Shown here: piece by piece, positions 54,624 to 63,321 of the stretch | Layout: each line of letters begins with the position of its first letter | How positions within the stretch are numbered: position 1 is the stretch's first letter | Assembly (NCBI GenBank): GCA_029266425.1 | Contig: JAQSWY010000006.1 | Location: forward strand, 1 to 64,000 | Source of the DNA: Xanthobacteraceae bacterium | Lineage (GTDB): Bacteria; Pseudomonadota; Alphaproteobacteria; Rhizobiales; Xanthobacteraceae | Reading direction: 5' to 3' | DNA length: 64,000 nt | The notes under the pieces: generated by a model | Database searches by the model: none | The model's input: only the letters and a program-made list of their open reading frames with translations | What the model was told of the DNA's origin: nothing | Made by a program: the position numbers and the translations under genes

Positions 54624-55895
54624 ATGTCCGTCAATGCCGGTTCCGGCAGCCGTCCCCGCAGTCACATCGTCCTGACCTCGCATGGCGCCCCGACCGGGGT
54701 CGCCGCGGACGCGCCCGTGCTTAACTGGGGCGCTCCCGATCCGAAAGTGCGCGGCCCGATCGTCGCCACCCTCACCGATCCCAAGCGCCGCAACGCCATC
54801 GGCACCCATGCCGGCGGCTATGCGGTCTATCGCGCGCTCGCCATTTCCGCCGGGGCGCTGCCGGCCGACTTCAAGGCCGACCTCACCAATACCGCGCCGT
54901 CCGATCTCATCGGCCCGCACCCGCAATGGGGCGACCCGAAGAAGATCGTCTCGCTCGATCCGTTCGGGCACATGGTGGGCGAGGTGTTCGCCGACGAGAT
55001 CGCCGCCGGCCTCGATGTGCGTCCGACTATCGCGGTAACCCGCGCCCATATCGACATGCCGGAAATCCGTGACGCGATCCGCGCCGGGCGGCTCAAGATC
55101 GACGGCGACATCATTGGGCCGAAGGGCGACGTGCGCGTCACCAAGGCAGCGATCGATCCTGTGTGGTACCTGCCCGGCATCGCAGAGCGTTTCGGCGTCT
55201 CGGAAGGCCAGCTGCGCCGCGATTTGTTCGAATATACCGGCGGCATGTTCCCGGAGCTGGTCACCCGCGGCGACCTCAAGGCCTTCCTGCCGCCCATCGG
55301 GGGCATGACGCTCTATATGTTCGGCGACGTGGCGAAGATCGGCGACGGCGTCACCCCGCTCGCCTGCCGGGTGCATGACGAGTGTAACGGCTCGGACGTG
55401 TTCTCGTCCGACATCTGCACCTGCCGGCCCTATCTCGCCCATGGCATCGAGATCTGCGTGGAAATGGCGCAGCAGGGCGGCACCGGCCTCGTGGTCTATA
55501 ACCGCAAGGAAGGCCGTGCGCTCGGCGAGGTGACGAAGTTCCTGGTCTACAATGCGCGCAAGCGCCAGGAGGGCGGCGACCGTCCGGACGCCTATTTCAA
55601 GCGGACCGAATGCGTCGCCGGCGTGCAGGATATGCGGTTCCAGGAGCTGATGCCGGACGTGTTCCAGTGGCTCGGGATCACCCGGATCGACCGCTTCGCC
55701 TCCATGAGCGACATGAAGTTCAATGCGCTGGCGCGGGCCGGAATCGAGATCGGCGAGCGGGTTCCGATCCCCGAGGAACTGATCCCGCCCGATGCCCGCG
55801 TCGAGATGGAGGCGAAGGTTTCAGCCGGCTATTATTCCGGCGGCGCCTTCAACAGCTCCTATGACGCCACGCAGGGGCGGGGGCTGAAGGAGTAG
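54624..55895 (+). CDS. URC1-type GTP cyclohydrolase II homologue (uracil catabolism)
   Basis: A 423-residue homologue of GTP cyclohydrolase II. The C-terminal half has the RibA-like zinc region RVHDECNGSDVFSSDICTCR (three cysteines) and YNRKEGRALGEVTKF, where RibA normally has RQEGRGIG. The long N-terminal half (SHIVLTSHGAPTGVAADAPV onward) is the URC1 extension absent from riboflavin-pathway RibA. In yeast, URC1 acts after URC6 on a uracil ribotide and opens the pyrimidine ring. Its neighbours, upp and the URC4-type gene, make the uracil pathway far more likely than riboflavin. AGAGAAG precedes ATG 54624; an upstream frame from 54519 lacks support. Confidence 0.9.
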   Translation: MSVNAGSGSRPRSHIVLTSHGAPTGVAADAPVLNWGAPDPKVRGPIVATLTDPKRRNAIGTHAGGYAVYRALAISAGALPADFKADLTNTAPSDLIGPHPQWGDPKKIVSLDPFGHMVGEVFADEIAAGLDVRPTIAVTRAHIDMPEIRDAIRAGRLKIDGDIIGPKGDVRVTKAAIDPVWYLPGIAERFGVSEGQLRRDLFEYTGGMFPELVTRGDLKAFLPPIGGMTLYMFGDVAKIGDGVTPLACRVHDECNGSDVFSSDICTCRPYLAHGIEICVEMAQQGGTGLVVYNRKEGRALGEVTKFLVYNARKRQEGGDRPDAYFKRTECVAGVQDMRFQELMPDVFQWLGITRIDRFASMSDMKFNALARAGIEIGERVPIPEELIPPDARVEMEAKVSAGYYSGGAFNSSYDATQGRGLKE

Positions 55896-55912
55896 TTTCA
55901 GCAACCCACATT

Positions 55913-55995
55913 CGTCATCCCGGACGCGGCGCAGCCGCGAGCCGGGATCGTCCTCCAGTCCGCCCTTCCGGCCAGCGATCCCGGCTCGGGCCGAT
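55913..55995. repeat. Family B repeat between the URC1 and URC4 genes
   Basis: CGTCATCCCGGACGCGGCGC, GAGCCGGGATCG, then GCGATCCCGGCTCGGGCC. It interrupts a same-strand gene pair. Confidence 0.7.
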
Positions 55996-56030
55996 GGCCC
56001 GTCAGGACGGCAAATGGAAGTGAAATCGGC

Positions 56031-57260
56031 ATGACCCCACCCGAACTCCTCGCGCTCCGTTCCCCTGCCGCCGTGCGTGCGCGCTCGCATCAGGTGCTCG
56101 ACCATGTGCTGGCCGGGAATTCTCCGCACTTCACCATCGACGAGGCGGCGCTGGGCGGAGTGGCGGACTATGTGGCGGAGGTGACGCGCCAGGCGTACCC
56201 CATGCTCGACATCCCCTATCACAGCCGCTGGCGCCACTTCGCCGCCGCCGGCGTCGACCGCTGGGCAAGGATCGAGGCGACGCTCCAGGCCCGCGACGCG
56301 CTCGAGCGCGCCCGCATCATGGTCGATCTCGCCGTGCTGAGCGTGCTGCTCGATGCCGGCGCCGGCGATGCCTGGCGCTACAAGGAAGGCGAGACCGGCC
56401 TCACGCTGAGCCGCTCGGAAGGGCTGGCGGTCGCGAGCCTGCGTCTGTTCGAGGCCGGCGGCTTCTCCTCGGATCCGAACGACCCGCTGCGTGCCGACGC
56501 GCCCGGCTTGCTGCGCATCGACGCTGCAAGGCTCGGTGAGGCGTTCCACGTGACGGACGGCAATCCGCTCGTTGGCGTCGACGGCCGGGTCGCCCTGCTG
56601 AACCGTCTGGGCCAGGCGCTTGCCGCTCGCCCCGACCTGTTCGGCGCCACGCCGGCGCGGCCGGGCGGCCTCGTCGATGCGCTGCTGCCTGCGGCTGAGC
56701 GCGGACGGCTACCGGCGGCGCGCATCCTGGAAACGCTGCTCGACGGCTTCGCCCCGATCTGGCCGGCGGGGCTGATGGTAGACGGCGTCGCGCTGGGCGA
56801 TGCCGGCCGGCACCCGGCGGCGGTGGCGCCGGATCGCTCCAACGGCATCGTGCCGTTCCACAAGCTCTCGCAATGGCTGACTTATTCGCTGCTGGAGCCA
56901 TTCGAGGCGGCGGGGCTCGCGGTGACCGAGCTCGACGACCTCACCGGGCTTCCGGAATATCGCAATGGCGGACTCCTGATTGATCTCGGCCTGATCGTGC
57001 CGCGCGCGCCGCTCGACCCGGCGCAGGCCCATCCGGTGACCTCCGAGATGGTGGTGGAATGGCGCGCGCTCACCGTCGCGCTGCTCGACCGTCTCGCCGA
57101 TCCGGTGCGCGAGCGGCTCGGGCTCGACGCCTCGGGATTCCCGCTGGCCAAGATGCTGCAGGGCGGCACGTGGGCGGCGGGCCGGCGCATCGCCGCCGAG
57201 CGCCGCCCACCCGTAGGCGCACCGCCGCTGGCGATTGCGGCGGACGGGACGGTGTTTTGA
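56031..57260 (+). CDS. URC4/Urg3-type protein (DUF1688), uracil catabolism
   Basis: A 409-residue DUF1688 protein. The opening LLALRSPAAVRARSHQVLDH, then IPYHSRWRHFAAAGVDRWAR, then DAWRYKEGETGLTLSRSEGL, and the C-terminal VPFHKLSQWLTYSLLEPFEA are conserved features of the URC4/Urg3 family. URC4 is required for uracil use in yeast, probably near the ribosylurea step; its reaction is not settled. It is 135 bases downstream of the URC1-type gene, with a family B repeat between, and probably co-transcribed. Confidence 0.92.
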   Translation: MTPPELLALRSPAAVRARSHQVLDHVLAGNSPHFTIDEAALGGVADYVAEVTRQAYPMLDIPYHSRWRHFAAAGVDRWARIEATLQARDALERARIMVDLAVLSVLLDAGAGDAWRYKEGETGLTLSRSEGLAVASLRLFEAGGFSSDPNDPLRADAPGLLRIDAARLGEAFHVTDGNPLVGVDGRVALLNRLGQALAARPDLFGATPARPGGLVDALLPAAERGRLPAARILETLLDGFAPIWPAGLMVDGVALGDAGRHPAAVAPDRSNGIVPFHKLSQWLTYSLLEPFEAAGLAVTELDDLTGLPEYRNGGLLIDLGLIVPRAPLDPAQAHPVTSEMVVEWRALTVALLDRLADPVRERLGLDASGFPLAKMLQGGTWAAGRRIAAERRPPVGAPPLAIAADGTVF

Positions 57261-57302
57261 GCGTCGAAGATCGCCGAGCTCACGGCTCCGCAACCATACT
57301 CC

Positions 57303-57350
57303 CCCTCACCGACCCGCTTCGCGGGCCACCTCTCCCCCAATGGGGAGAGG
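57303..57350. repeat. Family C repeat, half copy
   Basis: CCCTCACCGACCCGCTTCGC, then CTCTCCCCCAATGGGGAGAG. It lies just past the URC4 stop and ahead of the ABC operon promoter region. Confidence 0.7.
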
Positions 57351-57380
57351 GAACTACCGGCGATGCCTTACGGGAAAACA

Positions 57381-57416
57381 GATTGGATTCGATCTGGACG
57401 TAAGTTGTATCCAATC
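57381..57416 (+). promoter_or_regulatory. Inverted repeat upstream of the ABC operon
   Basis: GATTGGA (57381-57387) and TCCAATC (57410-57416), perfect 7-bp arms 22 bases apart, with a nested CAGAT/ATCTG pair (57380-57384, 57391-57395). A candidate operator in the 333-base gap between URC4 and the ABC transporter genes. Confidence 0.4.
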
Positions 57417-57424
57417 GAGGCAGC

Positions 57425-57439
57425 GCACTGTGTACGTGC
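57425..57439 (+). promoter_or_regulatory. NtrC-like site
   Basis: GCAC-N7-GTGC, the core of the NtrC enhancer consensus (TGCACC-N5-GGTGCA), though the flanking bases match less well. It lies about 100 bases upstream of the sigma-54-type promoter, the normal place for an enhancer. Confidence 0.4.
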
Positions 57440-57527
57440 CTAGAAACTGAGCGCCGCGCCCGATGCGTTCTCAGCGCCGGCGCCGGGAAACAACGTCCGC
57501 GCGCCGCGCTCGCGCTCCGCTGCGTTT

Positions 57528-57542
57528 TGGCACATGCTTTGC
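57528..57542 (+). promoter_or_regulatory. Sigma-54-type promoter of the ABC operon
   Basis: TGGCACATGCTTTGC: GG and GC elements separated by exactly 10 bases, matching TGGCACR-N4-TTGC. The expected start point is about 12 bases downstream, roughly 40 bases before the ATG at 57594. Confidence 0.6.
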
Positions 57543-57593
57543 GACAGTTCCGCGGGCTCGATGGAGCGGGCGGCGGCGTGCGGGGCGTAGGGC

Positions 57594-58688
57594 ATGGGCA
57601 AGGGCGCGGATATCGAGCTGATCGACGTCACCAAGCGCTATGGCGCCGCGCTTGCCGTCGACCGCGTCTCGCTCAAGATTCCCGCCGGCACCTATTGCTG
57701 CCTGCTCGGTCCCTCCGGCTGCGGCAAGACCACGACGCTGCGCATGATCGCCGGCCATGAGAGCATCACCGAGGGTGACGTGCGCCTCGGCCCGGCGGTG
57801 GTGACCGAATTGCCGCCGGCCAAGCGTGGCACCGCCATGATGTTCCAGAGCTATGCGCTCTTTCCCCATCTCGACACCGTCGACAATGTCGCCTTCTCGC
57901 TGAAGATGAAGGGCGCAGAGAAGACCGCGCGTCGCACCAAGGCGCTGGAGATGCTGAAGCTGGTCCAGATGGACCATCTCGCCGAACGCCGTCCGGCGCA
58001 GCTTTCCGGCGGCCAGCAACAGCGCGTCGCGCTCGCCAGGGCGCTCATCACCGATCCGCAGGCACTCCTCCTCGACGAACCGCTCTCCGCGCTCGACCCG
58101 TTCCTCAAGATCAAGGTGCGGCAGGAGTTGAAGCGGCTGCAGAACCGGCTTGGCATCTCATTCATCCATGTCACTCACAGCCAGGAGGAGGCGATGGCGC
58201 TCTCCGACCTCGTGGTGGTGATGAATGGCGGGCGCATCGAGCAGGCGGCGACGCCGCGCGAGGTGTTCAACCGTCCCGCGACTGCCTTCGTCGCCCGCTT
58301 CATGGGCGACCACAATGTCCTTGCCGGCCGGGTGACGTCGCTGGCCGACGGCACGGTCACCTTCGAGGTGCCGGGCGGGGCCGCCTTCCGCGCGCCGGCC
58401 GAGGAAGGGCTCGAGCCCGGCGCGCCGGTTGAGATCGCTGTGCGCACCGACCGGGTGCGTCTGGCGGACATGGTGATGCCCGGCTGTGGCCTCACCGGCC
58501 TGGTGCAGAACATCGAATATCACGGCCAGAAGGTGCAACTGGCGCTGTCCGCCCCCGGTGTCGACGAGTTCTCGGTGCAGGTGCCGGAGACCGCCTTTTT
58601 CGAGACGCCGCTGAGTGTCGGCGATGCCGTGCCGCTCGCTTGGACGCCGCAGGACGTCCACATCCTCAGACCCTCGCCCGCCGCCTGA
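57594..58688 (+). CDS. ABC transporter ATP-binding protein, polyamine-type (PotA-like)
   Basis: A 364-residue ATPase of the spermidine/putrescine (Pot) class. Walker A is GPSGCGKTTT, the Q-loop lies in MMFQSYALFPHL, the signature is LSGGQQQR, Walker B is LLLDEPLSALD, and the switch histidine is in VTHSQEEA. The C-terminal TOBE domain (about residues 275-360) is present. It powers the importer encoded by the next three genes. It follows the URC genes on the same strand, behind its own sigma-54-type promoter, suggesting import of a nitrogen source. Confidence 0.93.
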   Translation: MGKGADIELIDVTKRYGAALAVDRVSLKIPAGTYCCLLGPSGCGKTTTLRMIAGHESITEGDVRLGPAVVTELPPAKRGTAMMFQSYALFPHLDTVDNVAFSLKMKGAEKTARRTKALEMLKLVQMDHLAERRPAQLSGGQQQRVALARALITDPQALLLDEPLSALDPFLKIKVRQELKRLQNRLGISFIHVTHSQEEAMALSDLVVVMNGGRIEQAATPREVFNRPATAFVARFMGDHNVLAGRVTSLADGTVTFEVPGGAAFRAPAEEGLEPGAPVEIAVRTDRVRLADMVMPGCGLTGLVQNIEYHGQKVQLALSAPGVDEFSVQVPETAFFETPLSVGDAVPLAWTPQDVHILRPSPAA

Positions 58689-58734
58689 GCGCCGACCGCC
58701 GAAAGACAGCAACAAGACCTTCGGGAGAACAGTC

Positions 58735-60024
58735 ATGAGCAAGATCGAGAAGGCCCCCAAGGGCGTCAGCCGCCGCACCGTGCTGAAGGGCGCCGGCGCG
58801 CTCGCCGGCCTCGCTGCGGGCGGCGGCGTGGTCACCGGCTTCCCCACCATCTGGGCACAGAACCCGATCACGCTGCGCCAGTTCGGCACCGGCGTGTCGA
58901 ACCTCAACGCCATTGCCGAGAAGTGCAAGGCCGACCTCGGCATCACCCTGCAGATGACCGCGCTCGATTCCGATGCGGTGTCGCAGCGCGTCGTGACCCA
59001 GGCCAACAGCTTCGACATCGCCGACATCGAATACTGGATCTGCAAGAAGGTGTTCCCGGCCGGCACGCTGCAGCCGATGGACGTGAAGAAGATCAAGTTC
59101 TACGACCAGATCGTGCCGATCTTCACCACCGGCAAGCTCACTCCGGAATCCAAGATCGCCCAGGGCACCGCGCCGCACAGCGTCACCTTCGTCGAAGGCC
59201 CGGACTCCAAGAAGTTCGCCAAGGAGCAGACGCAGTGGATGACGCTGATCCCCACCATCTACAATGCCGACACGCTCGGCATCCGTCCTGATCTTGTGGG
59301 CCGGCCGATCAAAAACTGGAAGGACATTCTCGACCCGGCGTTCAAGGGCAAGACCTCGATTCTGAACATCCCGTCTATCGGCATCATGGACGCGGCGATG
59401 ATCTGCGAGAGCGCGGGTCTCATCAAATACGCCGACAAGGGCAACATGACCAAGGAGGAGATCGACAAGACGATCGCCTTCCTGATCAAGACCAAGAAGG
59501 ACGGCCAGTTCCGCGCCTTCTGGAAGACCTTCGACGAGAGCGTGAACCTGATGGCCTCCGGCGAGGTGGTGATCCAGTCCATGTGGTCGCCGGCGGTGGC
59601 CGCGGTGCGCTCAAAGGGCATACCTTGCGTCTACCAGCCGCTGGAAGAGGGCTATCGCGCCTGGGGGGGCGGCCTCGGCATCGCCAAGCACCTGAAGGGC
59701 GCGAACCTCGACGCGGCTTACGAGTACATTAACTGGTATCTCTCCGGCTGGGTCGGCGCCTATCTCAATCGCCAGGGCTATTATTCCGCGGTGCTGTCGA
59801 CCGCCGAGAAGAACATGACGCCGGACGAATGGGCGTTCTGGATGCTCGGCCAGCCGGCCAAGGCCGACATCCTCTCGCCCGAGGGCAAGGTGATGTACAC
59901 CGCCGGCGCGGTGCGCGACGGCGGCTCCTTCAAGGAGCGCATGGGCGCGGTCGCCTGCTGGAACTCGGTGATGGACGAGGACCGCTACATGGTCCGCAAG
60001 TGGAACGAGTTCATCGCGGCGTGA
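58735..60024 (+). CDS. ABC transporter substrate-binding protein, Tat-exported
   Basis: A 429-residue extracellular binding protein of the PotD/iron-type superfamily. The N-terminus has a twin-arginine motif (SRRTVLKGAG) and a hydrophobic stretch ending near residue 40, so it is exported folded. The mature part includes DIADIEYWICKKVFPAGTL, TLIPTIYNADTLGI, NWKDILDPAFKGKTSILN and WGGGLGIAKHLKG. The ligand is not predictable; polyamines, pyrimidines or other ureido/guanidino compounds are all possible from context. CGGGAGAAC precedes ATG 58735. Confidence 0.9.
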   Translation: MSKIEKAPKGVSRRTVLKGAGALAGLAAGGGVVTGFPTIWAQNPITLRQFGTGVSNLNAIAEKCKADLGITLQMTALDSDAVSQRVVTQANSFDIADIEYWICKKVFPAGTLQPMDVKKIKFYDQIVPIFTTGKLTPESKIAQGTAPHSVTFVEGPDSKKFAKEQTQWMTLIPTIYNADTLGIRPDLVGRPIKNWKDILDPAFKGKTSILNIPSIGIMDAAMICESAGLIKYADKGNMTKEEIDKTIAFLIKTKKDGQFRAFWKTFDESVNLMASGEVVIQSMWSPAVAAVRSKGIPCVYQPLEEGYRAWGGGLGIAKHLKGANLDAAYEYINWYLSGWVGAYLNRQGYYSAVLSTAEKNMTPDEWAFWMLGQPAKADILSPEGKVMYTAGAVRDGGSFKERMGAVACWNSVMDEDRYMVRKWNEFIAA

Positions 60025-60042
60025 GGATTTGTCCGATCGCAA

Positions 60043-60129
60043 CGTCATCTCCGGGCCTTGTGCCGGGGATCTCGATCCCTGACAGCACGTCGGGAATCGA
60101 GATGGCCGGGACAAGCCCGGCCATGACGG
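60043..60129. repeat. Family D repeat inside the ABC operon
   Basis: CGTCATCTCCGGGCCTTGTG, GGGGATCTCGATCC, then GAGATGGCCGGGACAAGCCC and GGCCATGACGG. Lies between the binding-protein and first permease genes, where a hairpin may protect the upstream mRNA and raise binding-protein yield. Confidence 0.75.
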
Positions 60130-60163
60130 ACCGAGCAGCACTCCAGCAGCATCGCGGACGCCC

Positions 60164-61015
60164 ATGACGCTCTCACGCCTTGCGCCATACCTCCAGGCGA
60201 CGCCGCTGTCGCTGATCCTGCTGGCCTTCCTGGTGCTGCCCATCCTCACCATCATCATGGTGAGCTTCTGGGACTATGATTCCATCCAGATCTTTCCGGC
60301 CTTCGTCTTCACCAATTACGAGGAGACGATCACCTCGCCGGTGACCTGGAACACCTATCTCAACACCCTGAAATACACCGTCATCGTCTGGGCGATCACG
60401 CTGTTCGTCGGCTTCTGGGTGGCCTATTACTTGGCCTTCCACATCCGCTCGGCGACGACGCAGATGGTGCTGTTCCTGGTCTGCACCATCCCGTTCCTCA
60501 CCTCGAACATCATCCGCATGATCTCCTGGATCCCGTTCCTCGGACGCAACGGGCTGCTGAACCAGACGCTGATGTCGATGGGGCTCATCAATCAGCCGCT
60601 GGAGTTCCTGCTGTTCTCGGACTTCGCGGTGGTGCTCGCCATGGTGCACCTCTACACGCTGTTCATGGTGACGCCGATCTTCAACACGCTGATGCGCATC
60701 GACCGCGCGCTAATCGAGGCGGCGCGGGACGCCGGCGCGTCGGCGCTGCAGATCCTCACCAACGTCATCATCCCGCTGGCCAAGCCCGGCATTGCCATCG
60801 GCTCGATCTTCGTGGTCACGCTGGTGATGGGCGATTTCATCACCGTGCGCTTCATGTCCGGCGGCCAATCGGCCTCGGTCGGCCTGATGATGGCGAACCA
60901 GATCGCTTTGCTGCAATACCCGGCGGCGGCGGCGAACGCGGTGATACTCCTGATCCTCGTGCTGCTGCTGGTCGCCGGTATCCTGCGGATCGTGAATATC
61001 CGCAAAGAACTTTGA
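60164..61015 (+). CDS. ABC transporter permease, PotB-like
   Basis: A 283-residue inner-membrane permease with six membrane helices. The coupling motif is EAARDAGASALQILTNVIIP, with LAKPGIAIGS after it. The N-terminus starts LSLILLAFLVLPILTIIMVS. Pairs with the next permease. ATG 60164. Confidence 0.92.
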   Translation: MTLSRLAPYLQATPLSLILLAFLVLPILTIIMVSFWDYDSIQIFPAFVFTNYEETITSPVTWNTYLNTLKYTVIVWAITLFVGFWVAYYLAFHIRSATTQMVLFLVCTIPFLTSNIIRMISWIPFLGRNGLLNQTLMSMGLINQPLEFLLFSDFAVVLAMVHLYTLFMVTPIFNTLMRIDRALIEAARDAGASALQILTNVIIPLAKPGIAIGSIFVVTLVMGDFITVRFMSGGQSASVGLMMANQIALLQYPAAAANAVILLILVLLLVAGILRIVNIRKEL

Positions 61016-61050
61016 GCAGACTGGAACGTTGAGATGGTGGAGCTCTGGAG

Positions 61051-61881
61051 ATGAACGGCGAGCGCCGCGGCCCCGGCTTCTGGATCCTGACCGCCTTCTT
61101 CGTGCTGTTCGTGCTGTTCCTCTACGGGCCGCTGACGACCATCTTCATCCTGTCGTTCCAGGGGCCGAATGGCGGGCTCACCTTCCCGATGAACGGCTCG
61201 TCCTTCCACTGGTTCAACAATCTGTTGTTCGAGCAGCAGGCAGTGGGCGATTTCGGCGGCGCCTTCTCGCGCTCGCTCCAGCTCGGGCTGATGAGCATGG
61301 CGGCGACCGTCGTGGTCTCGCTGCTCGCCGGCCTCGCCTTCCGCCGCCGCTTCCTCGGCTCCGGCCCGCTCTTCTATCTCGCCATCGCCAGCCTGATCGT
61401 GCCGTCGATCCTGATCTCGCTCGGCATCGGCCTCGCCTTCCAGGTCATGGGGCTGGAGCCGGCGTGGTTTAGTTCCGGCTTCGGCGCCCATCTCACCTGG
61501 ACCCTGCCCTTCGGCCTGCTGATCATGTTCGCGGTCTTCAATCGCTTCAATCCGGCCTATGAGGAAGCGGCGCGCGATCTCGGCGCCACGCCGTGGCAGA
61601 CCTTCGCGCACGTCGTGCTGCCGATCATCCTGCCGAGCCTCGTCGGTGTCGGCCTGTTCGGCTTCACCCTCTCTTATGACGAGTTCGCCCGCACACTGAT
61701 GACCTCGGGCACCTTCAACACGCTGCCGCTCGAGATCTACGGCATGACCACCAATGTCACGACGCCGGTGCTCTATGCGTTGGGCACGGTGACGACGCTC
61801 TTCTCCATGGCGGTCATCATGATCGCGCTTGCCGCGATTGCCGTGCTCAGGCTACGCCGCGCCCGAAAACTGGCGGGATAG
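61051..61881 (+). CDS. ABC transporter permease, PotC-like
   Basis: A 276-residue permease with six membrane helices (first, WILTAFFVLFVLFLYGPLTT) and the EAA coupling motif EEAARDLGATPWQTFAHVVL. The usual PotC-style SYDEFARTLMTSG block follows. It closes the four-gene importer operon, 35 bases after the first permease. Confidence 0.92.
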   Translation: MNGERRGPGFWILTAFFVLFVLFLYGPLTTIFILSFQGPNGGLTFPMNGSSFHWFNNLLFEQQAVGDFGGAFSRSLQLGLMSMAATVVVSLLAGLAFRRRFLGSGPLFYLAIASLIVPSILISLGIGLAFQVMGLEPAWFSSGFGAHLTWTLPFGLLIMFAVFNRFNPAYEEAARDLGATPWQTFAHVVLPIILPSLVGVGLFGFTLSYDEFARTLMTSGTFNTLPLEIYGMTTNVTTPVLYALGTVTTLFSMAVIMIALAAIAVLRLRRARKLAG

Positions 61882-61935
61882 GCGCGGGATTACCGTGCGG
61901 CAGGCAAAAAAACCGGTGTGAATCACGCGGTTGTG

Positions 61936-61960
61936 GGAACCTGCTACCCGGTCATGCGTC
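61936..61960 (+). promoter_or_regulatory. Near-consensus EcfG-type promoter
   Basis: GGAAC (61936-61940), 16 bases, CGTC (61957-61960): one base off CGTT. It lies 58 bases upstream of the small gene at 62019. Confidence 0.4.
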
Positions 61961-62018
61961 TTGTAATTGAGGTCCTTTCTGCGTCAAATGCACTCAGGGG
62001 GCAGGGGAGATAGACGCC

Positions 62019-62240
62019 ATGAACATCTGCACGACCAGCCGCAGCGTTTGCGATCTGCTGAAGGAAGTGGCCAAGGACGACCGCAAGCACGCCCTAACCA
62101 TCAAGCTGCGCAGCGGCGACATGATCACCGCTTATGGCCCGATCGAAGTCGCGGACCGCTTCATGCTCTGCCGGCTGCACGACAATAATTACCAGGGCAC
62201 CCAGCTGATCTCGCTCGACACCATCGAGTTCATCCGCTGA
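62019..62240 (+). CDS. Small LSm-like hypothetical protein
   Basis: A 73-residue protein I cannot assign with certainty. After a short helix (SVCDLLKEVAKDDRKHALTI) the pattern KLRSGDMITAYGPIEVADRF followed by MLCRLHD and LISLDTIEFIR suggests a small all-beta SH3/LSm-like barrel, with alternating hydrophobic strands. Codon use is typical of the genome and GGGGAG lies 12 bases before the ATG. A near-consensus EcfG promoter suggests stress control. An RNA-binding role would be speculation. Confidence 0.65.
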   Translation: MNICTTSRSVCDLLKEVAKDDRKHALTIKLRSGDMITAYGPIEVADRFMLCRLHDNNYQGTQLISLDTIEFIR

Positions 62241-62334
62241 GCCGCCGGCCACCGGGCGGATACCGCTCGCTGGCCACGACATTTCAGACATGCCCCGCCG
62301 GCCAACAGCGCCGAGACCCTTGCTTTGTCGCGGT

Positions 62335-63317
<983 letters not shown>

Positions 63318-63321
<4 letters not shown>

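Noticed and set aside
54624-55895. Annotation as riboflavin-pathway ribA
   Set aside because: The N-terminal half and altered RKEGRALG motif, with neighbouring upp and DUF1688 genes, fit URC1; there are no other rib genes here.
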